The position numbers were made by a program, and so were the translations under genes. A DNA stretch of 64,000 bases from Cupriavidus necator A5-1. Its GTDB lineage: Bacteria > Pseudomonadota > Gammaproteobacteria > Burkholderiales > Burkholderiaceae. This document shows, piece by piece, positions 35,154 through 44,669 of the stretch. The notes under the pieces were generated by a model that saw only the letters and a program-made list of their open reading frames with translations, was not told the origin of the DNA and ran no database searches. The stretch is taken from the NCBI RefSeq assembly GCF_000744095.1, contig NZ_JQLI01000001.1, positions 930,001 through 994,000 of the forward strand, in the 5' to 3' direction. Each line of letters starts with the position of its first letter. Within the stretch, counting starts at the first letter, position 1.

Positions 35154-37130
35154 ATGCTAAGCAATCACAAAGCTAATTCGACCCGGCACTTAGAATTTCC
35201 GAACGACAATAGCGGCAAAGCGTTTGAGGACATGTGCCTCATTATCTACGGTGTCTTCTATCAAACGGACGATGCGGTTTTCCACGGCCGCAAGGGACAG
35301 CGTCAAAATGGCATTGACATCCGGCTTACCGACAAACGCGGCAACGATCCCTCCCGGCATAGGAAAGTCGTCATCCAGTGTAAAGACTATCCAAATGGAA
35401 AGTTGACTCTTGCCGATGTCCGAGACGATATCAAGGCAGCGACGCTTCCGGCTGGCCGGCCCAGCGTTAGCGAACTCATTATCGCGACAACCTCGCTAGC
35501 CGATGTAAATCTCGATATGCGCATCCAGGAATTTGTTGAGACCCTGGATACTCCCGTCACGGTATCAGTGCATTCCCGGAGCAAGCTGGAGAGCATCGTC
35601 GCCCAGCATGAGGTACTTTGCGAGCATTTCTGCGACCCATTACACCCCATCGGAGAGGTAAGTGAAACCCTGCGCAAACTGGGGGACGACATAGAAAGGC
35701 TCACATCGGCGGGTATGTTCCTCAGTGCCGGCAAGTTGCTGCCGCAGCATAATCAGGATCAGCACCATCGAGGGCGACCAGCTATCACACCCGCCAGGAT
35801 GCCGGTCGAGCTCCGTTCAAGTCTACTGCGCCTTTACATGGCCACCGGCGACTTTGAACACGCACACGACATCCTCGACGTCGAACTCCCGCGAAAGGCA
35901 TACAGCGCTGACCTGCGGCTCAAATTTATGCGCGCGTTGAGAGTTTTAAGGCGGGTGGAGCGCCAATCGGCGCCAATCAGATACGTCGGAGAGGTACGTA
36001 ACACGTTTTCGCAAGAGATAGACCACGACGCTCGCTACCTGCTTTCCGCCAACGGCGCTCTTGATGACCAGTTGGCCCTCGCGTATCTGGTCGTCTTCCA
36101 CTCGGAAACTGACCACTTGATCGACGATGGGCTGAGACGCGCCCTCGGACTGATTTGCCAGGCGTGGCCCCCAATGGCGTTTCCCCGTCCAGACGGACAG
36201 GGGTGGTACAAAGCGTGGAATTCCAACTTCATTGGCCCAACAAATCAACCTCCGCCGGCTCGGTTTGATCTGCTCGACACTCGCTCAGAAAGGGAGAGAC
36301 AAGATAAAGCGGACGCCGACAAACGTGCAATGAGTCTGGCGATGGCTTATTCACGGATTCGCGCAACGTACCTCCAGCGCCGAGGTGCGGCTGCCATCCT
36401 GCAAATCGAGGACGAGCTTGGGGGATGGGCCAGAACCATCGTCGACATTGACCCCGGATGCGTCCACAACCCACTCTTCCATAACCAACTGCGGCGGTCC
36501 GCCGAGGCAGACTTGCCAACCTGCTGGGCCGAATTCATACGCGGCCAGTGGGATCATGACGAGACGATGGAAGGCCACTGCATCTCGACTCTGCATACAT
36601 ACGATAAACGTCGCACCTGCTCGTCCGAGGCCCTATTCACGGACTGCTTGATCAACGACGGCAAGCTGTGGCGCTCGAGACATAAGCTGGTGACGACCAA
36701 CCATTCCATGGAGCGACTGTTGTGCCTAGCCCGAACGGTCGAGTTAAGCGTTGGGTGCGGCTGGCGCGCTGGTGAACTGGCCGGCTACCCCCCACTCTTA
36801 GAGCGAATCAGGGACCTGATTGGAGAATGCCGTTTGGCGAGTAACTCCCGCAGGCCCGAACCCCCGCCCCTTGTTACCGTTGTGCCCGCCTACTGCGACC
36901 ACCTTACGCCGCCCACTCAACCAGGCGGAGGCGACGATACGACCCACGCGATTCAGCTAGCCGCCACGATTGGCGCCCCCTTCCTCGCCCCTCTCCTCCG
37001 AGAATATGAGCGCGTCCAGATTTACAACCGGGTTGCCAAGAACGCGTCAGAATCTAGCGCTGGATTGGCCGCAGTCGTGGAGGTGGACTGTGCGTGGCCG
37101 CGACCAGATGGCGTGCAATGTCGCTTTTGA
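35154..37130 (+). CDS. Restriction-endonuclease-like protein with a large unknown helical domain
   Basis: A 658-residue protein. Residues 20-160 form a predicted Mrr/PD-(D/E)XK nuclease: Glu25 in GKAFEDMC, the HGRKGQRQNGIDI segment with Asp55, and VVIQCKDYP giving the Gln75-x-Lys77 pair. This pattern is typical of stand-alone defence nucleases. Residues 170-650 are helical, with TPR-like character in places (RLYMATGDFEHAHDIL), and I do not recognise them; they may sense a phage or host signal. It lies just after the Kiwa pair on the same strand. No ribosome site is obvious, so the start is uncertain. It could be a single-gene defence system. Confidence 0.7.
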   Translation: MLSNHKANSTRHLEFPNDNSGKAFEDMCLIIYGVFYQTDDAVFHGRKGQRQNGIDIRLTDKRGNDPSRHRKVVIQCKDYPNGKLTLADVRDDIKAATLPAGRPSVSELIIATTSLADVNLDMRIQEFVETLDTPVTVSVHSRSKLESIVAQHEVLCEHFCDPLHPIGEVSETLRKLGDDIERLTSAGMFLSAGKLLPQHNQDQHHRGRPAITPARMPVELRSSLLRLYMATGDFEHAHDILDVELPRKAYSADLRLKFMRALRVLRRVERQSAPIRYVGEVRNTFSQEIDHDARYLLSANGALDDQLALAYLVVFHSETDHLIDDGLRRALGLICQAWPPMAFPRPDGQGWYKAWNSNFIGPTNQPPPARFDLLDTRSERERQDKADADKRAMSLAMAYSRIRATYLQRRGAAAILQIEDELGGWARTIVDIDPGCVHNPLFHNQLRRSAEADLPTCWAEFIRGQWDHDETMEGHCISTLHTYDKRRTCSSEALFTDCLINDGKLWRSRHKLVTTNHSMERLLCLARTVELSVGCGWRAGELAGYPPLLERIRDLIGECRLASNSRRPEPPPLVTVVPAYCDHLTPPTQPGGGDDTTHAIQLAATIGAPFLAPLLREYERVQIYNRVAKNASESSAGLAAVVEVDCAWPRPDGVQCRF

Positions 37131-37492
37131 CGCGTACCCCTCCCTTCTTCCAATGGCGGGATTCGATCTAGGGGGAAGCGAGCGGCGAGGCTCCGCTCGT
37201 GGCGGTCGCGGGTTATTCGATCCTGCACCGGACTACGCTTAGGCGCGCAATCACTCGCCGCGTACACTCCTCCGCCCGCGCCTTGTGGCGAAACGCTTGA
37301 ATAGCGGTCATCGTGCTTTGCGTGCGAAATCTGGCGGTGGCCGCTCCGGTTTCGGCTTGCAGTAATGCTTTTCGGCCATGAAGGGTCCTTTGAAGCAGTA
37401 GCTTTCCAACTACTTGATTCAAAACAGATTTGGCGGCCAGACCGCAAGATTTCACACGCGAAGTATGAATACCCCTATTCGGCAACGGAGGG
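37131..37492. other. Gap with possible eroded repeats
   Basis: About 360 bases after the nuclease-fusion gene. The minus strand shows two similar short blocks around CAAGATTTC/GATTTCGCACGC, suggesting an imperfect internal repeat, and no credible gene. It may mark the right edge of the defence island. Confidence 0.3.
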
Positions 37493-37813
37493 TCATTCTA
37501 AGAACTCGACCTTATTGCGGCGGGATGACCATGCGTCGGCCTCGGGCAGGGGGCCATCACCGACATTTACAGCTGGCCATGTGTTGGCCAAACGGCGGTT
37601 GATTTCGGTGAACTGCTGCTCAGTATCTTTAAGGTCGTACTCGCTCTTGATCGCCGCAACCGGGCAGATCATTTCGCATATTGAGCAGTTTATGCAAACT
37701 TCAGGATCGATTGCCATGAAGTTTGGCCCTTGATGGAACGCCTCTACGGGACAGACCTCTACGCACTCTCCGTAGCGACAATTGATACAGGGCTCGGTTA
37801 CTACGTACGCCAT
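37493..37813 (-). CDS. fdxA: Seven-iron-type ferredoxin
   Basis: A 106-residue ferredoxin. The N-terminal half has CINCRYGECVEVCP and the C-terminal half CINCSICEMICP, together binding one 3Fe-4S or 4Fe-4S and one 4Fe-4S cluster as in FdxA proteins. AGGAG lies before the ATG. It is 62 bases downstream of a cupin gene on the same strand, so the two are probably co-transcribed. It is a soluble electron carrier, possibly for an oxygenase or reductase of the nearby cluster. Confidence 0.9.
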   Translation of the reverse strand: MAYVVTEPCINCRYGECVEVCPVEAFHQGPNFMAIDPEVCINCSICEMICPVAAIKSEYDLKDTEQQFTEINRRLANTWPAVNVGDGPLPEADAWSSRRNKVEFLE

Positions 37814-37875
37814 GATCTGCTCCTTTACAGAGAACTGCGGTAAGCCCGCAGTTCTCCTACCGGTCGGCCGTGGTC

Positions 37876-38292
37876 TTACGAAGACTTGCGGAAGCCTGCG
37901 GTACCAAAAAAGACGTTTGGCTTACGGTAGACAGCGAGAAGCAAGCAGCCCTCGTCAGAGTGGGTCTCATGCAACGAGCCAGGTTGACGCCAAACAAACT
38001 GCCCGGCACGGCAGATGCCGTCGTGATCGTAGAACGAGCCTTCCAGTACGTAGCTCTGCTCAATTTCGGGGTGCTTGTGGAAGGGAAGCACTGCACCCGG
38101 CTCCCATTTCAGGAGAACCGTCATCTCTCCGGCCTCGTCGTTGCGGTACAGCACTTTCATGGAAATCTTTTCGAACTGGGAGGGCTCCCATTCGAAGGTG
38201 TTCGGATCCACATATACAGACCCTCCGGGAGTGGGATCCAGCTTGCCTTTCAGGCGCTCAGCAAAGTGCTTGCTTTCAGCGATGTCGGTCAT
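37876..38292 (-). CDS. Cupin-domain protein (ChrR-like)
   Basis: A 138-residue single-domain cupin. The metal-binding motif 1 (PGAVLPFHKHPEIEQSYVLEG) and motif 2 (AGQFVWRQPGSLHETHSDEG) are present, with His and Glu ligands in the expected places. It resembles ChrR-type or small dioxygenase cupins. GGAG precedes the ATG. It is divergent from an MFS transporter and lies upstream of a ferredoxin. The role is unknown; an oxidase or dioxygenase for a small organic substrate is plausible. Confidence 0.8.
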   Translation of the reverse strand: MTDIAESKHFAERLKGKLDPTPGGSVYVDPNTFEWEPSQFEKISMKVLYRNDEAGEMTVLLKWEPGAVLPFHKHPEIEQSYVLEGSFYDHDGICRAGQFVWRQPGSLHETHSDEGCLLLAVYRKPNVFFGTAGFRKSS

Positions 38293-38551
38293 GAGTCGTC
38301 TCCTATGTGACCTAGTGGATATGCTTGGTGCAGGTGCAAATGCGCTGCCGCACGCTCCACAATGTAGTGCCTAGTTTCCCTACAGTCAACCAATTTTTGA
38401 CGCGATCCGAGATATAGCGCCTTATGAGGCGCATGTGTTTCCTTGTTTACCCTTGCATGCTTGCTAAAGTTTCCTGGCGGTGTACTATGCAGGCGCTGTT
38501 CTATGAAACAACATGTCCGCCGAAAGGACGAATAGGAAACAGGAGACATTC

Positions 38552-39892
38552 ATGGATGCGTTTTCCGACTCAGGTCGCGTGGTGGGGGTCTCTCCCTCCT
38601 CACATCAAACCAGTGCCAGCAACAGCATGGGCAAGGTGGTAATGGCAAGCGTCATCGGCACTATGGTGGAGTGGTATGACTTCTTGCTTTATGGGACCGC
38701 CGCTGCGCTTGTGTTCAACAAGCTTTTCTTTCCCTCGCTGGATCCGCTAATGGGCACGCTTGCAGCGCTTGGGTCATTTGCTGTGGGATTCATTGCTCGT
38801 CCACTGGGAGGTGCTGTCTTCGGACACTTTGGCGACAAGATCGGTCGCAAAACTATGCTCATGACCACAATGTTCATGATGGGCGGGGGAACGTTTGCAA
38901 TCGGCTTACTACCTACGTACGCGCAAATTGGGGCCTGGGCGCCAGCGCTGCTGATCCTGTTGCGAGTGATTCAAGGGATCGGCATCGGCGGTGAATGGGG
39001 TGGTGCGGCTCTCATGGTTATCGAGCACGCGCCACGCAACCAGCGCGGATTTTTTGGCAGCCTGGTGCAGATTGGTTTTCCACTTGGGATGCTTGCCTCG
39101 ACTGGAATATTCGCCTATTTGAGCCGTATGCCTGATGCAGAGTTTCTTTCTTTGGGCTGGCGCATCCCTTTCTTGCTCAGCTCCGTACTAGTGCTCCTTG
39201 GCTTCTACATTCGTCTCAAGGTCACAGAATCACCTGTTTTTGAGGCTGCAGCAGCAAGCAGCGAACAGCCGCCCAAGATCCCTCTTCTGGAAGTGTTGAC
39301 GAAGCATAAGCGCAACCTCTTGATCAGTATTGGTCTCAAGGTTTGTGAGGTTGCTTGGGTCTATATCCTCACGGTATTTGTGGTGGTCTATGGCACTACG
39401 GTGTTGCACATTCCAAAAGCCATCATTCTGGATGGTGTGTTGCTCGGTGCTGCGCTGGAGCTAATTACCATCCCCCTGTTTGGGTGGCTATCGGATCGCT
39501 GGGGTCGCCGGACACTGTACTTCGTGGGCTCTGTCTTTACCATCGCAGCCGCATACCCCATGTTTCTCAGCATCCAGACGGGCAGTTCGGTCGTGATCGC
39601 ACTTACAATTGCCGTCTGCATGAACCTAGGTCATGGCTCCATGTATGGACCGCAGGCCGCCTTGCTGCCTGAGCTTTTCGGAACAAGGGTTCGATACAGT
39701 GGGGCGTCGCTTGGATGCCAGGTGGCAGCAGGAATAGGTGGCGGCCTCGCACCAATGCTTGCTACTGCATTGCTGGCTCGCCAAGGCCATTTCATTGGCG
39801 TAGCCGTCATGATTGCTGTTCTGGGCGCCGTAACCTTCATTGCTACTGTTTTCAGTCCGGAAACTTATCGCGACAGCCTGTTTGAGTCCTAA
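38552..39892 (+). CDS. MFS transporter, metabolite:H+ symporter type
   Basis: A 446-residue transporter with 12 predicted membrane segments. The MHS-subfamily signatures are visible: GTMVEWYDFLLYGTAAAL in the first helix region, GHFGDKIGRKTML between helices 2 and 3, RVIQGIGIGGEWGGAA in helix 4, and LSDRWGRRTLYFVG in the second half. I chose the ATG at 38552 because GGAGA lies eight bases before it. This family imports small organic acids, proline or betaine. It is followed by an XRE-cupin regulator and a DJ-1 protein on the same strand. Confidence 0.9.
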   Translation: MDAFSDSGRVVGVSPSSHQTSASNSMGKVVMASVIGTMVEWYDFLLYGTAAALVFNKLFFPSLDPLMGTLAALGSFAVGFIARPLGGAVFGHFGDKIGRKTMLMTTMFMMGGGTFAIGLLPTYAQIGAWAPALLILLRVIQGIGIGGEWGGAALMVIEHAPRNQRGFFGSLVQIGFPLGMLASTGIFAYLSRMPDAEFLSLGWRIPFLLSSVLVLLGFYIRLKVTESPVFEAAAASSEQPPKIPLLEVLTKHKRNLLISIGLKVCEVAWVYILTVFVVVYGTTVLHIPKAIILDGVLLGAALELITIPLFGWLSDRWGRRTLYFVGSVFTIAAAYPMFLSIQTGSSVVIALTIAVCMNLGHGSMYGPQAALLPELFGTRVRYSGASLGCQVAAGIGGGLAPMLATALLARQGHFIGVAVMIAVLGAVTFIATVFSPETYRDSLFES

Positions 39893-39992
39893 ACGGTTTT
39901 TTGCCGAAGTCCGACGCCAAATAAGAGGCCTACAATGCACATTTTAGGGTGATTCGCCGATCGAATCCGCTTACAATCTTCATGGGAAACAG

Positions 39993-40739
39993 ATGAAGTT
40001 TCCCATCCCTACTTCTAGGCGAATGGAAATTGCAAGCATGACGGCCAAAACTCTAGAGCGAAATCGAAGTTTCTTGCAGTCCGAGCGAGCACCCCGGCAG
40101 GATCCCGGTTCAACCCTCTCCCCCTCAGAGGATGAGGAGGCTGTCTGCCAACGGCTGCGGCAAGCCAGAATTGAACAGGGCCTTACGCTGGAAGCGCTCG
40201 CTGATCGGTCCGGCTTCACGAAGGGGTACCTCTCCAAGATTGAAAATGGAAAGAAGGCGCCTCCTATCGCATCGCTAGCGCGTATCGCGCGGGCGATGGG
40301 ATTGGAGCTGAGCTACTTCTTTCTGGATCCAGACCAGAGTGGGACGACGGCCTCAGACGATAGTGTCGACTCACCAGTTTCAATCGTCCATCACTGGGAG
40401 AGAAAACCCGTAGTTCGGGGAGGGAGTGCCTACGGATACGACTATGTGAGTCTTGCGCATAAGAAGCACGCCAAACACATGGATCCGTTTATGTTCACCT
40501 TCCCCTCTGAAATCAACCTCGATTACTTTTTCGAGCACCCTGGCGAAGAATTCGTCTTTTTGCTATCGGGAAAAGTAGAGTTCGAGTTCAAGATCGGGGG
40601 AAAGCTTCAGCGCTACGTGCTCGAAGCAGGCGACAGCTTGTATTTCGAGTCGAGCACACCCCATCGCGGGCGAGCCCTTGAAGGCGATGCCCAGGCGATC
40701 GTTGTAGTAACAGAACCGACCAGTATTGAAAGCGTGTGA
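39993..40739 (+). CDS. XRE-family regulator with C-terminal cupin
   Basis: A 248-residue regulator. A helix-turn-helix of the XRE type occupies about residues 50-105 (LRQARIEQGLTLEALADRSG, YLSKIENGKKAPPIASLARI), and a cupin sensor domain occupies the last 100 residues (FFEHPGEEFVFLLSGKVEFE, EAGDSLYFESSTPHRG). Such regulators bind a small molecule in the cupin and often control the nearby transporter gene. Starts at 40023 or 40038 are also possible. It lies 100 bases after the transporter. Confidence 0.87.
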   Translation: MKFPIPTSRRMEIASMTAKTLERNRSFLQSERAPRQDPGSTLSPSEDEEAVCQRLRQARIEQGLTLEALADRSGFTKGYLSKIENGKKAPPIASLARIARAMGLELSYFFLDPDQSGTTASDDSVDSPVSIVHHWERKPVVRGGSAYGYDYVSLAHKKHAKHMDPFMFTFPSEINLDYFFEHPGEEFVFLLSGKVEFEFKIGGKLQRYVLEAGDSLYFESSTPHRGRALEGDAQAIVVVTEPTSIESV

Positions 40740-40815
40740 TTACGTTGACTCGCGCTTTCTCAAACCAACGGGCACCGCCGGTTAGTGTTCGTGGACAATC
40801 TAAATTAGAGGCATA

Positions 40816-41469
40816 ATGATGCGCGTGGCAATCGTTTTGTACAATCACATCGAACCAATTGAACTCGCCGTCATCGGCACGCTCTCGATGGCAAAGCGGG
40901 TAACAGATGAACTTTCGTATTTCACAGTCTCCGAAAAAGGCGGCCTGGTCGAACTGCAGAACGGGTTGAGGGTTGAAACCGACTATTCCTTCGCAAATGC
41001 ACCGGCGGCTGACGTGGTAATCATTACAGGTGGCCCGGGATGGCGAGTACAAGTTAAGAACGAATTGATTTTGGACTTTATTCGACGGCGTTTTAACAAT
41101 AGTGAGACGATCGCAAGTGTTTGCACGGGGGCATTGATTCTTGGGGCGGCTGGCCTGCTCGCCGGCAAAGTCGCCACTACGAAAGTCCCTGTGACAGGCC
41201 CCGAAGAGTGTCCGTTGAATACGCTTGCCAGGGACTGCCCTGACACAGAAGTGGTGGAGGCTGTTGTCGTAGATGAAGGGGAGATTGTTACGGGCGGTGG
41301 CGTAACACTCGGAATCGACCTCACGCTATATCTTTTGGAAAAATTCTTGGGCGAGGAAGTCTGCTATGAGACAGCCCGAATCATGGAGTACGATGCCGCT
41401 ATGGACGTCAATCAGAGTCGGCGGCCGATTCTGCGATTCGACACGAGTTCTACCTCGTTGACGACGTAA
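40816..41469 (+). CDS. DJ-1/PfpI family protein
   Basis: A 217-residue DJ-1/PfpI-like protein. The nucleophile elbow is SVCTGALILGAAGLL, and an acidic residue and glycines lie at the expected places (ITGGPGWRV). Family members include isocyanide hydratases, glyoxalase III and amidase-like regulators; there is no AraC-type DNA-binding domain here, so it is probably an enzyme. A GAGG site precedes the ATG. It is the last gene of the transporter/regulator set, which suggests a small pathway for import and breakdown of one compound. Confidence 0.8.
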   Translation: MMRVAIVLYNHIEPIELAVIGTLSMAKRVTDELSYFTVSEKGGLVELQNGLRVETDYSFANAPAADVVIITGGPGWRVQVKNELILDFIRRRFNNSETIASVCTGALILGAAGLLAGKVATTKVPVTGPEECPLNTLARDCPDTEVVEAVVVDEGEIVTGGGVTLGIDLTLYLLEKFLGEEVCYETARIMEYDAAMDVNQSRRPILRFDTSSTSLTT

Positions 41470-42401
41470 TAGCACGATATGCGAATCGCCATTGTGAGTG
41501 CCTGTTGCTTGAGCGGTACCTAATCGATTCAACAACATTAACGACGTCTGTATGGCCGGTCCACGGGACGGTTGGGCTGCCTGTTTGAGACCAACCGTAC
41601 CAACCAATTGGCCGAAGCTCACCGGCGCGATGCCACGGCGCAGAGGCCCGACCAATGTCAGCAATGGGATGGGACACCCCAACCCGACGACGGCGTGCCA
41701 GAGTGGAAGTGTCATCAACCACTCAAACTGGAAGGGGCGTCCACCATGGAGATTACGACAATTGGGGATCGACCTGGCCAAGAACGTGTTTGTGCGACCT
41801 GCAAGTCGCCTGAATTTCTGTTTCACAGGAGAACGTATGGCCTGACGAAACCGGTTGTTCCATCAACCGTTCCCTACCCAGACATGCGGAGCCGGTAACA
41901 GCTCGGTGTGAAGCTCTGGGGACAACGTAGCCGCCGGATAACCGGTACGCCCAGCCGCGAGGCGAAGCGGAATCTGCCAGCACGAAGGCGGAGAGGAGCA
42001 AGGGATGAGTGGGTACGACCAACATATGTGAACTTCTGATAAACGTCGTGATCTTTGACAAGCCAAACGTGCTGACAGGCTTGAACCAAAACGGTATGCG
42101 GTGAGGAGTGGTCTTCGAAGACTGGACCACCATGGACAACCAGCCGCCGGCGAAGAGGAAGGGTCCGCCCCGCTCGGAGATTCATGCGGAACAGGGTAAG
42201 CCCATCATGCTGCCGGTGACGGCAGGCGAACCGTAAGGAACGCTGTTGGCACGGTGGGTAAAGGAATGCGGAGAAAGCGAACGCCCGGCTGTAATGGCCG
42301 GGATACGGGCTGCAACATTGCCCGACACGAAAGTGGGCAGACTTCCGCAGGGTCATTCATGGCGAGAGAACTTTGACCAACCGTTATACGAGGGAAAGCA
42401 G

Positions 42402-43901
42402 ATGACGGCGTACGATGCGAAAGTGTCGGGAGCTGGTGCGTCCTCGCACGCTGCACAGATGTGGGATCAGGCGAACTGGCCGCACATTGAGGCAGAGGTG
42501 AAACGGCTTCAGGTGCGTATCGCCAAGGTGGTCCGGGAAGGCCGATGGAGCAAGGTGAAAGCCTTGCAACGTCTGCTGACCCGCTCGCATAGCGGCAAGA
42601 TGTTGGCCGTGAAGCGTGTGACGGAAAATCGCGGTAAGAGGACGCCGGGGGTGGATGGCAGGATATGGTCGTCCCCGGCGGCCAGATGGAACGGAATGGT
42701 GTCGCTACGTCATCGCGGCTATCGGGCGATGCCGCTGCGGCGGGTTTACATTCCCAAGAGTAACGGCAAGAAGCGTCCGTTAGGAATTCCTTGTATGCGG
42801 TGCCGGGCGATGCAGGCTTTATGGAAGCTCGCTCTGGAACCCGTCGCGGAGACTCTGGCGGATGCCAATTCCTACGGCTTTCGGTCCGGACGCTCGACCG
42901 CCGATGCCATCGAGCAGTGCTTCAACGTTCTGGCTAAGCGTGCCTCGCCAGAATGGGTTCTGGAGGGTGACATTCGAGGCTGTTTCGACAACTTCAGTCA
43001 TTCCTGGTTCCTGGAGAACGTACCGATGGATAAGGGGGTTCTGCGAAAGTGGCTTCAGGCCGGATATATCGATGAGGGAACTCTGTTCGAGTCGCGGGCG
43101 GGTACACCCCAAGGGGGAGTTATCTCGCCCGTAATCGCGAATATGGCGCTGGATGGGCTTGAAGCGGCAGTCCATGCAAGTGTGGGAACATCCAAACTTG
43201 CTCGCAGCAAGGCTCAGCTCAACGTCGTCCGTTATGCCGATGACTTTGTGGTGACTGGCGTGTCGAGAGATGTGCTGGAATCCCGGGTGCTTCCCGCGGT
43301 CAGGCAGTTTATGGCCGCCCGAGGTCTGGAACTCTCGGAAGAGAAGACCAGGATCACCAACATAGCGGAGGGTTTCGATTTCCTTGGCCAAAACGTGCGC
43401 AAGTACGGCGGCAAACTGCTGATCAAGCCAGCGAAGAAAAGTATCAAATCGCTGCTCGACAAGGTCAGGGAAGTCATCAAGGGCAACGCGAGTGTCACCC
43501 AAGAGGCGTTGATCCGTAGGCTGAACCCGATCATTCGGGGTTGGACTATGTATCATCGCCACGTCGTGGCAAAAGCGACCTTCTCAACGATCGACTCGCA
43601 CATCTGGCACCTGCTCTGGAAGTGGGCAAGACGTAGGCACCCCACGAAAGGAGCCCGGTGGGTCAGGAAACGTTACTTCCGGTGTGACGGACATCGGTCC
43701 TGGGATTTTGCAACGAAGGGTTCGACCGAGGATGACACCTGCGGCCTGCAACTCTTCCGCGCAGCGACGGCCGCCATCCAGCGCCACATCAAAATCCGGG
43801 GACTGGCTAATCCGTTTGATCCGGCATGGGACATCTACCTTGCCCGCCGTCGAACCGCGAAACGTTCCGCCGGGCTGTCCGGTGCCACCCAGTGGCGCTA
43901 A
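42402..43901 (+). CDS. ltrA: Group II intron reverse transcriptase/maturase
   Basis: A 499-residue intron-encoded protein. The RT domain has TPGVDGRIW, PKSNGKKRPLGIPC, EGDIRGCFDNFSH, GTPQGGVISPVIAN and the catalytic YADD motif (VVRYADDFVVTG). The maturase (X) domain follows with LNPIIRGWTMYHRH. No HNH endonuclease domain is seen at the end, as in RmInt1-like introns. I chose the ATG at 42402 because GAGGGA lies upstream; the frame is open 52 codons further back into the intron RNA. The protein helps splicing and drives retrohoming. It appears intact. Confidence 0.93.
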   Translation: MTAYDAKVSGAGASSHAAQMWDQANWPHIEAEVKRLQVRIAKVVREGRWSKVKALQRLLTRSHSGKMLAVKRVTENRGKRTPGVDGRIWSSPAARWNGMVSLRHRGYRAMPLRRVYIPKSNGKKRPLGIPCMRCRAMQALWKLALEPVAETLADANSYGFRSGRSTADAIEQCFNVLAKRASPEWVLEGDIRGCFDNFSHSWFLENVPMDKGVLRKWLQAGYIDEGTLFESRAGTPQGGVISPVIANMALDGLEAAVHASVGTSKLARSKAQLNVVRYADDFVVTGVSRDVLESRVLPAVRQFMAARGLELSEEKTRITNIAEGFDFLGQNVRKYGGKLLIKPAKKSIKSLLDKVREVIKGNASVTQEALIRRLNPIIRGWTMYHRHVVAKATFSTIDSHIWHLLWKWARRRHPTKGARWVRKRYFRCDGHRSWDFATKGSTEDDTCGLQLFRAATAAIQRHIKIRGLANPFDPAWDIYLARRRTAKRSAGLSGATQWR

Positions 43902-43912
43902 AGGAATGGCTT

Positions 43913-43946
43913 GAGCCGGATGCGGGGCGACCTGCACGTCCGGTTC
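43913..43946 (+). ncRNA. Group II intron domain V
   Basis: A 34-base hairpin running GAGCCGGATGCGGGG, a short loop region, and CGTCCGGTTC. The paired ends and the bulged centre match the catalytic domain V of bacterial group II introns. It lies 41 bases before the intron 3' end. Confidence 0.9.
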
Positions 43947-44669
43947 TGAGGGGGCGGCGGCGCAGTAATGCGTCGCTGCTACCCGACCAGGTCCACGGGG
44001 CGAACGCGCGAGAAAAGACGGTGCTGTGCAAGCAATTGTGCCGTGACCAAGTCGCAGCGTTCTTCGCCAACCTCCCGACCCGCCTGATCGGGATGGAATT
44101 CTGCGGCAGCGCGCACTACCGGGCTCGCAAGCTGCAAGCGCTTGGCCATACGGTGCGTCTAATGGCGCCGCAGTTCGTGAAGCCTTATGTGAAAAGCAAC
44201 AAGAATGACGCGGCCGATGCACAAGCCATTTGCGAGGCTGTGACGCGACCGACAATGCGGTTTATACCGATAAAGAAGGTCGAACACCAGGCAGTGCTCT
44301 TACTGCACCGCGTGCGCCAGGGTTTCATAAAGGCTCGCACCGCTCAGGCCAACCAGATTCGTGACCATACTGGCTGAGTATGGCCCTGGTTGTGCCGCAA
44401 GGCATTGCCTACATCGCCCTGCTTGTGCCGGATCTGATCGAAGACGCGACTAACGATCTGCCTGGCGCGTTCCGGCAGCTTATCGACCGACCGCTCGAGT
44501 ACCTCAAGTTGCTAAGTTGCAAGACAGACAGGTCGACGAGATCGAGACTCAGATCATAGCCTGGCATCGTAAGGACGAAATCAGCCGCCGACTCGAACAG
44601 GTGACTCCCCGCACATGCCACATTACCGACATGGCGACGACGCGACGCACGTCGCCGCCACGTTCGTGC

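Larger units (their letters stand above)
41792..43987 (+). mobile_element. Group II intron
   Basis: A 2196-base intron. The 5' end is GTGCGACC, matching the GUGYG consensus, directly after the IS110 codons GTG-TTT. A typical domain V (43913-43946) and a domain VI-like hairpin lie before the 3' end at ...CGAC, and the IS110 frame resumes at CAG-GTC. It carries its own reverse transcriptase. Insertion into an insertion-sequence gene is common for this intron class, for example RmInt1. Confidence 0.88.
41747..44620 (+). pseudogene. IS110-family transposase, split by a group II intron and frameshifted
   Basis: The 5' exon (41747-41791) reads MEITTI then DLAKNVF after a one-base slip in a run of four Gs. 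The 3' exon begins at 43988 with QVHGANAREKTVLCKQLCRD, then GMEFCGSAHYRARKLQALGH and PQFVKPYVKSNKNDAADAQA, the RuvC-like part of IS110 DEDD transposases. It shifts frame again near 44370 (AEYG, VPQGIAYIA, LIEDATNDLPGAFRQLI) and fades after LEQVTPR, without the C-terminal catalytic domain. About 280 bases of possible 5' element sequence precede it. The transposase would be dead even after intron splicing. Confidence 0.8.
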
